A stretch of 53,252 bases of DNA from a virus. Under the pieces are notes generated by a model. That model made no database searches. It was given only the letters and a program-made list of their open reading frames with translations, and was not told the DNA's origin. Of the stretch, positions 1 to 9,347 are shown one piece after another; position 1 is the first letter of the stretch, and each line of letters starts with the position of its first letter. The stretch spans positions 1 through 53,252 of IMG/VR virus record IMGVR_UViG_3300020470_000013; one strand, written 5' to 3'. The position numbers and the translations under genes are program-made.

Positions 1-77
1 GCACATTCTGTTATTACTGCTGCACGATAGGTAGCTGTTGCGCTTGGTATTGCTACATCACGTTCGTATTTTCTAAT
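1..77. repeat. 77-bp exact direct repeat of 52617-52693
   Basis: Window bases 1-77 are identical to 52617-52693 and differ at the next base (t versus a). Both lie in the C-terminal coding part of the two chaperone copies. Because the repeat begins exactly at the window edge, it is best read as an assembly break at a repeat, not a biological terminal repeat. Confidence 0.85.
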
Positions 78-494
78 TACCATCCAATCTGTTGAGGCTA
101 ATAGCTTGTTTGCTGTATCTTTGACTTGTGCAGTCATAGGAGTTTTTAAACCTTGGTTAATTTGTTTTTCACTACTATCAACCATCTCTTCTTTGTCAGC
201 ATCCCAAACCTGAACATATAGTTGATTACCGTCAGCATCTTTAGCGTCTTCGTCTTCCAAGCGTTTAGCAGTATTCGTATACTGTTGAGTAGGAACACCA
301 TCCACTAAAGCAATATCACCTTGAGTGACGTAATAATATTTTTCATCTTTTCGTTCACCTTGAACAATATCCATTACACCTTCAGCAGTTTTAAAGTCTG
401 TATTGGCTACACCACCTGCAAATGAGGTATTCGGGAATAATTGTTTTATGTTTCCTGTTGCGGTGATTGCACCGTCTTTAACTATTGCATACAT
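1..494 (-). CDS. Tail fibre assembly/chaperone-like protein, copy A (3' end cut by window)
   Basis: The ATG is at 494 and the stop lies beyond base 1, so about 29 C-terminal codons are missing compared with its paralogue at 52529-53134. The two proteins match nearly throughout, from the shared MYAIVKDG start to the TDWMVIRKYERD segment. Copy A lacks about 8 residues in the middle. The TDW-x-(V/I)RK pattern near the C-terminus is typical of small proteins encoded beside phage fibres (tail fibre assembly chaperones); the role is inferred from that and from its place 3 bp after the fibre gene. Start support: ATG matches the paralogue start. The DNA of the two copies is identical for the first 77 bases of the window and then diverges. 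Confidence 0.6.
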   Translation of the reverse strand, partial: MYAIVKDGAITATGNIKQLFPNTSFAGGVANTDFKTAEGVMDIVQGERKDEKYYYVTQGDIALVDGVPTQQYTNTAKRLEDEDAKDADGNQLYVQVWDADKEEMVDSSEKQINQGLKTPMTAQVKDTANKLLASTDWMVIRKYERDVAIPSATATYRAAVITEC

Positions 495-497
495 TTG

Positions 498-3020
498 TTA
501 CCTCGCATTTGCGTATTTAAATGGAAATTCGGCAAAGGCCATATAGAAATAAGTGTTAGTAAAATTAATGCCGCCATTTGTTGCTCTGATTTTAAAACCG
601 TTTGATAAAAAATCTACACCACCACTACCGCTTATTGTGCTTTCAACGGTAGTAGCATTTACATATAAAACTTCAGTAGTTAAATTAATAGTATCTCTTG
701 TGGAGTCTAGCATCCACCACCATTCACCTGATCCATCAACATACTTAAAAACTATCCAAGCTGGGGTAAAGCCGGTATATACATACGGCCCATTTGTTGA
801 ATTGTTCGATTCATACATGCCAAATTTACTAAAACCTTCAACTTCTGCAAAGCAATAAGCAATAAAGTCATCACCGCTTCTGTTAGTATTAGTATCTGTT
901 CCTATACTAAACACAGAACTTGTTGGAGCAGTGTCATTCCAAGAAGTGTTATCGTCTGTAGACGCTCCATCCCAGTTAAATGCTAAATAATCCGTTGGAT
1001 CATTGCGTGAATAAACTCTCCAGTTATCATTTGTATCTCTATTTTTTATTATTATCAATGAAGGTGCTACACCAAGCCCATGACCAACTGTTGCATTACT
1101 GCCTGTGCCTTGATAAGTAGAAATACTAAACCCTGCTGTTGTATTTACACTGGTTGCTGTAGTGTTTATTGATCCATCTGTGTTTGCACTTCCAGAGCCG
1201 CCAGCCTTCCATGCCCAAGCAACCATATCGTCACCACTAGCATTAGTCCCATTATGGTTAGCATTAGAGCCTGTTCCAGCCCTTAACGAAAAACCATTAC
1301 TAAGAAAACCACCAACAGTTCCATAATCATCTACTAACTCAACTTGATTATTATCTGAATGTAAACTTCTAGTGCTTCCTCTTACAGAGTCTATTAATCT
1401 ATGCCAATATGTTGATTCTCTACTTTTAAGCCAGAGAAAATCGGGTTGAAAATTAAATGACGTAATATTTCTATTAGAATTATCACCTGTATAAAGAACT
1501 GTGTCAAAATGATCTGAAGATTTTTTAACTGCTGGCGTAGGTAGGTTTTTGGTGCATAACGCTTTAAACCCAGACGGTGGAGAGTAAAAGAAATTACCTA
1601 TCCCTGCTCCGTCTGCATTGCCTCCTGCTGTTTTGTAGCCACAAAAAGTGCCGTTTTGTCCAAAGTTAAAAATAATGTATGAGCGGTTTGTGTTTCCACT
1701 ATTAACGGTAGTAGTAGCATAAATTCCACTGTCTGAATCAAATGTATGTGCTGCACCGTTTGAACCAGCCGCAGGATCTCCAGAGTTCATCCATGTGATA
1801 CTTGATCCGTTGTCATATCCTCCCCAGAATTTATTATTGTCAATATCTATAGCTATAGCGCAAACATAGGAGGAGGCCGTTAATCCTGTGTCTGTATCTA
1901 TAGACGATCCTCCATCGTAAATTTCAGCTTGATCCCCAGAAATTTCCATAGTCATAGCGGTGCTACTGCTAAAAGTAGCTGGATTTTGAGTTTTATTTGG
2001 TATGAGTAATCCAGTTGGCCCTTGCTTGCTAACTCCTACTTGTGCCTGATTTCCTATTCCAGCTTGAATGCCTGACAACCATTCAAAATACCATTTGCCA
2101 GAAGTGGGCAATATAAAATTTATAAAATGATTACCATAGTTTCCACTACTGTAAGTAGCCGCTTTAATATTTAAATTTCCTTGAGCTAACGCAGATACAG
2201 TGGTGTTCCACGGCTCTAATGAATTTACTGTTGGAAAATTGTTAGTAGGAGTATCAAGCAAAACATCTTCATTTCCTAGATTGCTTGCAGTAAGATTGTT
2301 TCCCTCCCCAGAACTGTCTGTTCCAATCGCTCCTGATGCAAATTTTAAATAAAATCCATTTGTTCCATAGCTACCGCCTTCATATTCCTTGGGAATCCAT
2401 TGGCCTGTTACTGTATCTGTTTCTCCAAAATCTGAAGCCGCTTTAGCTGTTCCATCAATAAAATGATATTCGGCAAACTGAGCACTACCATAATAACCAT
2501 CTTGCGTTTGATTAATTGTATGTAAAACGGTGCTATTTACACTACCTTGATAGTTTAAACTAGGATAAGTAGTGTTTGTAACGGCTGAACATTGAACACC
2601 GTTACGAAATACTTTTATTCTATCAGTAGAAGTACTTTCAGTAGTATCAAAAATTATAACTATATGATACCACGCACTACGATCCTTTACAGCTGTAGCA
2701 AAAGTTACATAAGGGCCACTATAACCTCCTGCCCCATAATTATCTAAAAAATTAAGATTTCCATCAGTAATGAAATAAGGAAGGCCAGTGTAATAGGAAG
2801 TTGCGGAACCACCGGGAAAGCCATATAAGCCTATATAGTCATCCCCATAATCATTTAGTTTGATCCAAAAACTTTGCGTCCAAGTTCTTTGGTTTCCAGC
2901 ACTACCAGGTGTTATTTCTAAATGAGCATCATCTGTATTATCAAGCATAATAGACTGCTCTATTTCATAAACGTCTTTACTGCCCGATGCAGAAATAAGT
3001 TTTTGTGCGGCTCTACTCAT
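498..3020 (-). CDS. Tail fibre / receptor-binding protein with LamG-like domain (copy A)
   Basis: 840 aa. Residues about 25-215 read like a LamG/concanavalin-type beta-sandwich (WTQSFWIKL early, YHFIDG late). They are followed by Gly/Asn/Ser/Thr-rich beta structure, and two later modules contain a short IIIKNRD or WIVFKYVD strand after a Gly-rich turn. The protein ends in AFAEFPFKYANAR, a C-terminal signature I associate with marine phage fibres. It is translated after the ELN-repeat fibre (the stop of 3021-5576 abuts this ATG) and before the chaperone-like gene. A second, divergent copy of the C-terminus begins at 53138. Receptor binding is inferred from domain type and position. Confidence 0.7.
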   Translation of the reverse strand: MSRAAQKLISASGSKDVYEIEQSIMLDNTDDAHLEITPGSAGNQRTWTQSFWIKLNDYGDDYIGLYGFPGGSATSYYTGLPYFITDGNLNFLDNYGAGGYSGPYVTFATAVKDRSAWYHIVIIFDTTESTSTDRIKVFRNGVQCSAVTNTTYPSLNYQGSVNSTVLHTINQTQDGYYGSAQFAEYHFIDGTAKAASDFGETDTVTGQWIPKEYEGGSYGTNGFYLKFASGAIGTDSSGEGNNLTASNLGNEDVLLDTPTNNFPTVNSLEPWNTTVSALAQGNLNIKAATYSSGNYGNHFINFILPTSGKWYFEWLSGIQAGIGNQAQVGVSKQGPTGLLIPNKTQNPATFSSSTAMTMEISGDQAEIYDGGSSIDTDTGLTASSYVCAIAIDIDNNKFWGGYDNGSSITWMNSGDPAAGSNGAAHTFDSDSGIYATTTVNSGNTNRSYIIFNFGQNGTFCGYKTAGGNADGAGIGNFFYSPPSGFKALCTKNLPTPAVKKSSDHFDTVLYTGDNSNRNITSFNFQPDFLWLKSRESTYWHRLIDSVRGSTRSLHSDNNQVELVDDYGTVGGFLSNGFSLRAGTGSNANHNGTNASGDDMVAWAWKAGGSGSANTDGSINTTATSVNTTAGFSISTYQGTGSNATVGHGLGVAPSLIIIKNRDTNDNWRVYSRNDPTDYLAFNWDGASTDDNTSWNDTAPTSSVFSIGTDTNTNRSGDDFIAYCFAEVEGFSKFGMYESNNSTNGPYVYTGFTPAWIVFKYVDGSGEWWWMLDSTRDTINLTTEVLYVNATTVESTISGSGGVDFLSNGFKIRATNGGINFTNTYFYMAFAEFPFKYANAR

Positions 3021-5576
3021 CTATTTTAAATCCTGACCTGCTGTAAATCCGTACCAAGTTGTTCCACCGTCTGAGGTAGCAAACACAAAGAAATCATCTG
3101 CTCCACTAGAGCTACTAATTGTTGGCGCAGTTCCGTCAGCCCAATCAACTGCACCCGGCCATGTAACTGTTCTGGCACTTGAGTCCTGTATCAAGTGTAG
3201 AATAAAAGAATATCCTGTGCCACTTGAAGGTGGATTAGAAAATGTAAAGGTAGTATTTTCTGTAAGTGTATGCTTGAAGTAATTACCGCTTTCACATGCT
3301 ATTGTTGTAGCATTTGAGGAGCTTGTTGGAGCTACATAAGTTTCATTGTATGATACTGCTCTAAGTTCTTGACTAATGATAACATCACCATTCGCATCGG
3401 CTGTAACAGCTTTAGACGCTTCACTTGTGCCTAATGTTGAAATGTCTAAGTAATTTAGTTCAGCCGTTGTTGCTGTAACACCGTCAAGAATATTTAATTC
3501 TGCTGTAGTTGATGTTACACCATCAAGAATATTTAATTCTGCTGTGGTTGATGTTACACCATCAAGAATATTTAATTCAGTTGCTGTAGATGTAACGCCA
3601 TCAAGTATATTCAATTCTGCTGCTGTGGATGTTATTGCTGTACCACCTATAGAAATTGCATCAGCTTCTACAGTTCCATCAAAGTATGCGTCTTTAAATT
3701 CTAAAGCATCTGTACCTAAATCAACAATAGCATTACTTCCGGGTGTCAAAGCTCCATCAGTCAATATTAATTGTTTTTCATTGCCAGCATAGAAGTTAAT
3801 AGTGTCAGCATCTTCAAAGTCAATCTTTGTTTGATCATCCTCACCAATCTTAATGTCAGTAGCTAATAAAGATGTTATAGTTGTTTGTGCTGCTCCAAGT
3901 GCAAAGTCTAAAGTATTATCAGCATCTTGATACGTAACAGTTATACCTGTTTCTGTATTAGAGCTAACCATTGCACCAACAGTATCAGATATAGTTTCTG
4001 CTAATGTTGCACCATCAATTGTAATAGCATCAGCTTCTAATGTTCCATCAATATCTACATCACCACTTATATCTAATGTAGCTGCGTCTAGTTCACCAGT
4101 AATCGTTAAGTTTCTTAAACCTGTATAATCTTTATTTGAATCTAGTATTACTGCTTTAGAAGCTATTGCAGTTCCAACTGCTGTTGAACCTAGATCAAGT
4201 GCATTTAGTTCTCCAACTACAGCCGTAATACCGTCTAAAACATTTAATTCGGCTGCTGTTGATGTTACACCATCAAGAATATTAAGTTCTGATGCAGTAG
4301 CCGTTACACCATCAAGAATATTAAGTTCTGCCGCAGTACTTGTAACTCCATCTAATATATTAAGTTCCGCTGCTGTTGATGTAATAGTTGTACCGCCAAT
4401 TGAAATAGCGTCTGCTTCTACTGTACCATCAAAATACGCATCTTTAAATTCTAACGCATCAGTTCCTAAATCTACAATAGCGTTACTGCCTGGTGTTAAT
4501 GCACCGTCTGTTAAGATTAACTGCTTTTCATTGCCAGCATAAAAGTTAATTGTATCTGCTGTTTCAAAATCTATTTTAGTCTCATCATCTTCACCGATCT
4601 TTATATCAGTTGCCAACAATGAAGTAATTGTTGTTTGAGCAGCACCTAATACAAAGTCTAATGTATTATCACCATCTTCATAAGTAACTGCAATACCTGT
4701 CTCTGTATTAGAACCAACCATTGCTCCAACAGTATCTGCTATGTATTCGTTTAAAGCTGTACCATCTACTGTAATTGCGTCAGCTTCTAATGTGCCGTCT
4801 ATATCTGCATCACCACTTACATCTAAACTACCTGCATCAAGTTCTCCAGTTAATGTAATATTTCTAAAACTTGCAACATCTTTATTTGCATCTGCTGTTA
4901 CAACTTTACTAGCAACTACAGTTCCTACAGATGAACCAGTATCACTATAGTTTAATTCTGTTGCAGTAGCTGTTACACCATCTAAAATATTTAATTCAGC
5001 AGCCGTAGACGTTACACCGTCTAAGATATTTAGTTCCGCAGCAGTAGATGTAACACCATCAAGAATGTTTAATTCAGCAGCAGTAGCTGTCACACCATCA
5101 AGTATGTTTAATTCTGAGGCAGTAGCGGTTACGCCATCCATTATATTTAATTCGGCAGCAGTTGCACTAATAGCTGTACCATTAAAGTTTATTGCGTCTG
5201 CATAAAGCGTACCATCAAAATAACCATCTTTAAATTCTAAAGAACTAGTTCCTAAATCAATATCATTATCTGTTACAGGAACTATAGCACCATCTTGAAT
5301 TCTTACTTGTTCTACGGCAGAACTAGAAACTTGTACAAAGAAACCCCAACGGTTATTTGTACTATCAACTGTAATTTTATTAAGAAAATCACCATCACCA
5401 ATTATTTCTATATTACCGCCTTCACCTGCTCCACCATCATGTTGGTGTCCTGTTGTACCAGATGCAGCATAAGAAAATGCATTTAATAATTGGTTAAATT
5501 CATTGTTGAACAAAGCAGCCGTTATAGTATCGCCATCTGACATACTACTTTGTCTTGTATAACTAGTCCCTGCCAT
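3021..5576 (-). CDS. Repetitive tail fibre with ELNILDGVT repeats
   Basis: 851 aa, almost cysteine-free, beta-rich. A unit of about 14-15 residues, (T/S)AAELNILDGVT(S/A)T, occurs in three clusters of roughly 5-6 copies. These are separated by two copies of a module of about 170 residues containing DGTLEADAIT, KIGEDD-TKIDFE and ALEFKDAYFDGT. The C-terminal 110 residues form a separate domain rich in Ser/Thr/Trp, probably a trimer tip. ELN-type repeats are a known feature of phage tail fibres. The gene sits between the nozzle-like and LamG-fibre genes. The repeat modules are nearly identical as protein but differ at many third codon positions. Confidence 0.75.
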   Translation of the reverse strand: MAGTSYTRQSSMSDGDTITAALFNNEFNQLLNAFSYAASGTTGHQHDGGAGEGGNIEIIGDGDFLNKITVDSTNNRWGFFVQVSSSAVEQVRIQDGAIVPVTDNDIDLGTSSLEFKDGYFDGTLYADAINFNGTAISATAAELNIMDGVTATASELNILDGVTATAAELNILDGVTSTAAELNILDGVTSTAAELNILDGVTATATELNYSDTGSSVGTVVASKVVTADANKDVASFRNITLTGELDAGSLDVSGDADIDGTLEADAITVDGTALNEYIADTVGAMVGSNTETGIAVTYEDGDNTLDFVLGAAQTTITSLLATDIKIGEDDETKIDFETADTINFYAGNEKQLILTDGALTPGSNAIVDLGTDALEFKDAYFDGTVEADAISIGGTTITSTAAELNILDGVTSTAAELNILDGVTATASELNILDGVTSTAAELNVLDGITAVVGELNALDLGSTAVGTAIASKAVILDSNKDYTGLRNLTITGELDAATLDISGDVDIDGTLEADAITIDGATLAETISDTVGAMVSSNTETGITVTYQDADNTLDFALGAAQTTITSLLATDIKIGEDDQTKIDFEDADTINFYAGNEKQLILTDGALTPGSNAIVDLGTDALEFKDAYFDGTVEADAISIGGTAITSTAAELNILDGVTSTATELNILDGVTSTTAELNILDGVTSTTAELNILDGVTATTAELNYLDISTLGTSEASKAVTADANGDVIISQELRAVSYNETYVAPTSSSNATTIACESGNYFKHTLTENTTFTFSNPPSSGTGYSFILHLIQDSSARTVTWPGAVDWADGTAPTISSSSGADDFFVFATSDGGTTWYGFTAGQDLK

Positions 5577-5579
5577 TAT

Positions 5580-7175
5580 TTATCTCCTACCTGAAGGTAC
5601 ATAATCTATATACATGCCATTTATAGAGTATGATGATTTTTGATCACTACTACGAATTCTAAAGTTTGCTGCGTGTCCACTACCTGTAATTGTTTTTCTT
5701 ACCATAGGATCTGTTGATCCTCCAAACTGTGACGTTCCAAATACACCACTACCAAATAAAGAAGGCAGTAAAATATTTGTTATATTTGTTTCTGTTGGTT
5801 GCGGTATATTATTATCTTCATAATCATACCTAACTCTAAACGAAGGTTCTACCGATCCTTCTGGAGTTATTGAAATCTTTGCGTACTTTAATGTTTTACG
5901 TGTTCCTGCATCACCAAAATCAAAATTCGGTGATTGATATTTAGCTTCAATATCTAAAGCTGAACCTCCTGAATAAAATGCATTACCTGAATCATGCGTA
6001 TAAATATAACCATCGTTATCGCCATGATATGCTTTTTCTACACCATCTGAATTAAAATCGGAAACTAACGCTGGAGCTTGAATACCTCTTGTTTCTGACC
6101 ATTGAAATCCATCTTGTGTTAATGTTCCTATTATACCTTTTGATGTTGCAACTGAAGCTGTAGAAGAAGAATAAAATAATCTATATTGAGCTTTACTTCT
6201 TAATACACAACTTGATATATTATATCCACTAATACTAGTTGCAATATCAGATATAATTGATTGTATTTGTCTACTAACAGATCCTAATTCAACGTCACCA
6301 ATTCGTGCTGTACCTGCAACGCTACGAATACCGTCTGGTGCTAAAAAGACTAGATCACCTCCTATTTCCTGTATGCTATAGTGACTTAAACATCCTACGT
6401 TTTTTGCTACTGGTGTAACTACAATTGTACTACTATTGTTTATGTTTGATAGTTTAAAGATACTGTTTGTACAAAAAATATATAATTCGTTTCGGAAACT
6501 TTTTAAACCAACAACCTGATCTTCAAGTTGTATTGTTCCTGATCCTGTAGATGTAAAATCATCTGGATCTAATGTACCACTATAATAAATGGTATTTGCT
6601 GTTGAACTTGCTCCACCTACAACAAAATGTTTGTCATGTATTACACCTACTGTTGGGGCTACTGTACTGCTTACTGTTACTTCTTTAGCAAAGAAAGTTC
6701 TGCCGCTTAATGCTCCTGAACCTGTCATTTTAAAATAAAAAGGTTTATTTGCTCCATCACATATGAAAACTTCTCCATATGTTGTATCACCTTCAAAAAT
6801 TGAAATTGAGCATTGTCCCTGTGCTGTTCGTGTTAAGGTAGATCTACCAGTAAAAGTAGAATAATTATCTCCACTTCCTGATACACTATCTCTATTTATT
6901 TGAAGATATGTATCGCCATCCAAAGTAAAATAAATGTTGGTTCCTGAACATACAATAATTCCATCACCATACACCGCTATTCCTAAAACTCTATTAGAAC
7001 TATTTGGTCTTGCATCACCAAATGCTACATAACCATTAACACGCCTATAGCCACCATCAGAATCTACTTCAAAGTTTCGTAGTTCTGTTGCTGCTCCAGG
7101 TGTACGTAATAACTCAAACTGGTTTAAGTTTGTATTTAATCCACCTTTACAACTAAATCCAAAAGCTTGAGACAT
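5580..7175 (-). CDS. Tail nozzle / tail tubular protein B-like beta-propeller protein
   Basis: 531 aa, beta-rich, with an N-terminal GGLNTNLNQF...GAATELRNFEVD...GYRRVNGY pattern. In podoviruses this marks the structural protein that follows the adaptor (T7 gp12 or stabilisation-protein position). Repeated short strands with Tyr/Ser/Gly suggest a propeller or barrel body. Its ATG overlaps the adaptor stop (TAATG arrangement), so the two are translationally coupled. Identity as a tail nozzle is inferred mainly from position and the N-terminal pattern; sequence similarity to T7 gp12 itself is weak by eye. Confidence 0.6.
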   Translation of the reverse strand: MSQAFGFSCKGGLNTNLNQFELLRTPGAATELRNFEVDSDGGYRRVNGYVAFGDARPNSSNRVLGIAVYGDGIIVCSGTNIYFTLDGDTYLQINRDSVSGSGDNYSTFTGRSTLTRTAQGQCSISIFEGDTTYGEVFICDGANKPFYFKMTGSGALSGRTFFAKEVTVSSTVAPTVGVIHDKHFVVGGASSTANTIYYSGTLDPDDFTSTGSGTIQLEDQVVGLKSFRNELYIFCTNSIFKLSNINNSSTIVVTPVAKNVGCLSHYSIQEIGGDLVFLAPDGIRSVAGTARIGDVELGSVSRQIQSIISDIATSISGYNISSCVLRSKAQYRLFYSSSTASVATSKGIIGTLTQDGFQWSETRGIQAPALVSDFNSDGVEKAYHGDNDGYIYTHDSGNAFYSGGSALDIEAKYQSPNFDFGDAGTRKTLKYAKISITPEGSVEPSFRVRYDYEDNNIPQPTETNITNILLPSLFGSGVFGTSQFGGSTDPMVRKTITGSGHAANFRIRSSDQKSSYSINGMYIDYVPSGRR

Positions 7176-7942
7176 TAGAGGTATCGCATCCTATCGTCCT
7201 TCATATAATACGGAACAGGTTCTAATAAATTAGACTTCATTAGTTTTAGTCCACGCTTATAATCTTCTAACGCAAACGCTGCTGATTGTGGGCTTTCTTT
7301 AAATTGGTGAATATAATATCTAGCTCTTGCTAATAATACAGGCTTATATAAATCTGGAAAGACTGTTGCATCACCATGAGCATCAAGCTCAGTTGGTAAG
7401 TCATATGCATAAAACCATACACGATATACTTTATCAGGTATAGGACTTAATCCAAACTTACGTGCATCAGGGCTTCTAATAATTCTTCGTGGCTCTCCAC
7501 CATTAGCCGCATCAGCATCATCTTTGTTTTCAGATAATCTAAAGTTATCTTTCCATTCTTCTGTTGTAACAAAACGTAAGTTTTGTGCTACATATGGAGC
7601 CGATTCACCAGATACTCCTACAGTTGTTAATAAAAAATTATCCCAATCTACATATGAATAATCTGCTGTAATACTAGAACTAGATGCTTTTAATTCATAC
7701 CATCGAGTATTGGCTGTAGTTTCAACATATACATTACCGTACATTGGATCTGTAGCTCCGCTTTCACCTGTCGCTAAGAAAGGCCATTGTGGTTCTTCAT
7801 TAACAATATCTAAGTATGCTCTATTAATTGCATCTTTAGCGTGTTGTTGAATACCTACTGCATCACCAAAATTACTTGAAGTTAGAACAACTTCATTCAT
7901 TTCTCGCAATAATTCATTTGTTAGATTAAGATACGTAGCCAT
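7175..7942 (-). CDS. Head-tail adaptor / tail tubular protein A-like
   Basis: 255 aa. The N-terminal helices (LTNELLREMNE, then QQHAKDAINRAYLDI) and a C-terminal helix with LLARARYYIHQFKESP and YKRGLKLM resemble podoviral gp11-type adaptors, which sit between portal and nozzle. The central part holds the DW-F and RRII-SPDARKFGLSPIP segments typical of this family. The stop and start codons of the neighbours overlap by one base on both sides, fitting an adaptor-nozzle operon. Confidence 0.65.
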   Translation of the reverse strand: MATYLNLTNELLREMNEVVLTSSNFGDAVGIQQHAKDAINRAYLDIVNEEPQWPFLATGESGATDPMYGNVYVETTANTRWYELKASSSSITADYSYVDWDNFLLTTVGVSGESAPYVAQNLRFVTTEEWKDNFRLSENKDDADAANGGEPRRIIRSPDARKFGLSPIPDKVYRVWFYAYDLPTELDAHGDATVFPDLYKPVLLARARYYIHQFKESPQSAAFALEDYKRGLKLMKSNLLEPVPYYMKDDRMRYL

Positions 7943-8121
7943 TAGTAGTCGTTATTATTTACTTTTGTATTTAATCCACCAGCTGATTTATCACAAGCTT
8001 CAGCCATTTTAGCAATAGAAACGTAGCCACCACTTTTCATACCGCTTCGTTCTTTAGCTTTTTTAGCTGCTGCTTTCCCTGCTTTTGTATAAGGATATTC
8101 CTTACCATCAACTACTGGCAT
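7942..8121 (-). CDS. Small basic protein between capsid and adaptor
   Basis: 59 aa from ATG 8121, which has an AGGAG ribosome-binding site about 8 bases upstream; an upstream in-frame extension lacks such a site. The N-terminal half is Lys/Ala-rich (KEYPYTKAGKAAAKKAKERS), the rest Ser/Gly/Asn-rich. Proteins of this look are common beside marine phage capsid genes; I do not know a function. It overlaps the 54-aa gene upstream by 14 bp and ends on the adaptor start codon. Confidence 0.6.
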   Translation of the reverse strand: MPVVDGKEYPYTKAGKAAAKKAKERSGMKSGGYVSIAKMAEACDKSAGGLNTKVNNNDY

Positions 8122-8272
8122 TTTTATTCTCCTTTCTAAATATACGATCATAATTGTCTTGATATTTTTTATGGGAGTCTTTATTATAAAACTTCCCTAT
8201 CATGCCAAGAACTTTCCCGGCACGTTTTCCTTTTATCATCATAGGTGATGATTCACTTCCAAGTTGGGGCAT
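8108..8272 (-). CDS. Small hypothetical protein
   Basis: 54 aa starting MPQLGSESSPMMIKG, with a clear AAGGAAG ribosome-binding site before ATG 8272. It fills the space between capsid and the next small gene and overlaps that gene's start by 14 bp. The middle is basic and contains KFYNKDSHKKYQDNYDRIF. No function recognised. Confidence 0.6.
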   Translation of the reverse strand: MPQLGSESSPMMIKGKRAGKVLGMIGKFYNKDSHKKYQDNYDRIFRKENKNASS

Positions 8273-8291
8273 ATCTAACTTCCTTTAAAGT

Positions 8292-8314
8292 TTGGGGGCC
8301 ATGAAGACCCCCAA
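8292..8314 (-). terminator. GC-rich hairpin just after the capsid gene
   Basis: On the minus strand a 9-bp stem (TTGGGGGTC with GGCCCCCAA, one G-T pair) closes a 5-base loop 11 bases after the capsid stop. It is the only strong G/C stem in the late arm. There is no long T-run behind it, so it may be an inefficient terminator or a 3' stabiliser that raises capsid mRNA relative to tail genes. Confidence 0.5.
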
Positions 8315-8325
8315 GTTGCTATAGC

Positions 8326-9315
8326 TTAGTCTATACCGTAGAAAGCGGAAACCAATGCTTCGCCACGTAGTACTTTAGCTCCATAAACATGGAGTCCTCG
8401 TACTATGTCACCAAAGCTATCGGGATCACGAATTACTTCCGTGCTAGTAATAGTCTGTGCTGTTGCAGTTGCAGACATGTGACCAGCAATACACTTACCA
8501 GCCGCATTGGAGGTAGATGCAATGTTGTTAGTCTTGTACATGTCGAAACCACGCAACTTGCCAGAAGATACTAGTCCATTACGGATAGATCCTTGACCAG
8601 CGTTATAGTCTACTGACAATACCTTAGATGAACTTTGTACTAGCTGCTCATAAAACTCAGGATTAGCTAGGAACCATCGTCCCTCTTCAGGTACATTTTG
8701 CTCGTCCAACAATCTTGACATGTGGGACAATACATCAATAGGATCGTGTTCGCCAGATGCGAAACCAATATCCAAGTTACCAGTTCCATCAAAAGTTCCA
8801 GCCGCAAGATCAGTTGCGTTATCTGAACCTAAAACATGGTTAGGACTTGAAGAAGACACACCACTAAACATAGTAGCAATTACACCTTCGTCAAATGCGT
8901 CACGCAATGCGTAAGCAGCTGAAGATGATGCAACTTCCTTGAAGTTTACGTGTGACATTGCAGTTTCAATGTCATCTACGATGAACTTAAAGGCGTTTGC
9001 TGTATCAACGATCAAGGTTACTTCTTGGTCGGTGAGTTTAGTTTGTGTGACATCTGCGCCACGCTCGTACTGATAAACGGTGATTGTAGGCTCTTTGATG
9101 ATCTTTACAGAATCTCCAAATTGCGTAATTTCACCAGCATAGTCAGTATTAGTAATTGCTTCTGCGACAGACGACTTACGGAAGAAGTTAAGTACCTTCT
9201 TACTGTAGACGGCTGGCATCCAGAATGCATTCGTTTGACCTGATACGGAATTACCAAAGTTACCATTTGTATCCGTACTTTGTTCAAACAGTTGGTCTGA
9301 TTGATTATAAGCCAT
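8326..9315 (-). CDS. Major capsid protein
   Basis: 329 aa. Length, position after scaffold, and composition fit an HK97-fold podoviral capsid protein: Ala/Ser/Thr-rich, an N-arm with SGQTNAFWMPAVYSKKVL, then SVKIIKEPTI, a long spine helix around FIVDDIETAMSHVNF, and C-terminal EALVSAFYGID. ATG 9315 has an AAGGAG site 8 bases upstream. Codon choice is visibly richer in C-ending codons than in neighbouring genes, as expected for a highly expressed protein. Confidence 0.85.
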   Translation of the reverse strand: MAYNQSDQLFEQSTDTNGNFGNSVSGQTNAFWMPAVYSKKVLNFFRKSSVAEAITNTDYAGEITQFGDSVKIIKEPTITVYQYERGADVTQTKLTDQEVTLIVDTANAFKFIVDDIETAMSHVNFKEVASSSAAYALRDAFDEGVIATMFSGVSSSSPNHVLGSDNATDLAAGTFDGTGNLDIGFASGEHDPIDVLSHMSRLLDEQNVPEEGRWFLANPEFYEQLVQSSSKVLSVDYNAGQGSIRNGLVSSGKLRGFDMYKTNNIASTSNAAGKCIAGHMSATATAQTITSTEVIRDPDSFGDIVRGLHVYGAKVLRGEALVSAFYGID

Positions 9316-9347
9316 TGTTAAGCTCCTTTACTTTCGTTAGACAATAA

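Noticed and set aside
1-77. Direct terminal repeat of a linear phage genome
   Set aside because: The partner copy at 52617 is internal, not at the right edge, and lies in a paralogous gene; assembly break is simpler.
553-858. Open frames antisense to fibre, capsid, terminase and ejection-protein genes
   Set aside because: They mirror the strong coding genes on the opposite strand, lack ribosome sites and have compositions set by the complementary codons.
3400-5160. Tandem DNA repeat in the fibre gene as a mobile or satellite element
   Set aside because: The periodicity is that of the encoded ELNILDGVT protein repeat; DNA copies differ at silent sites.
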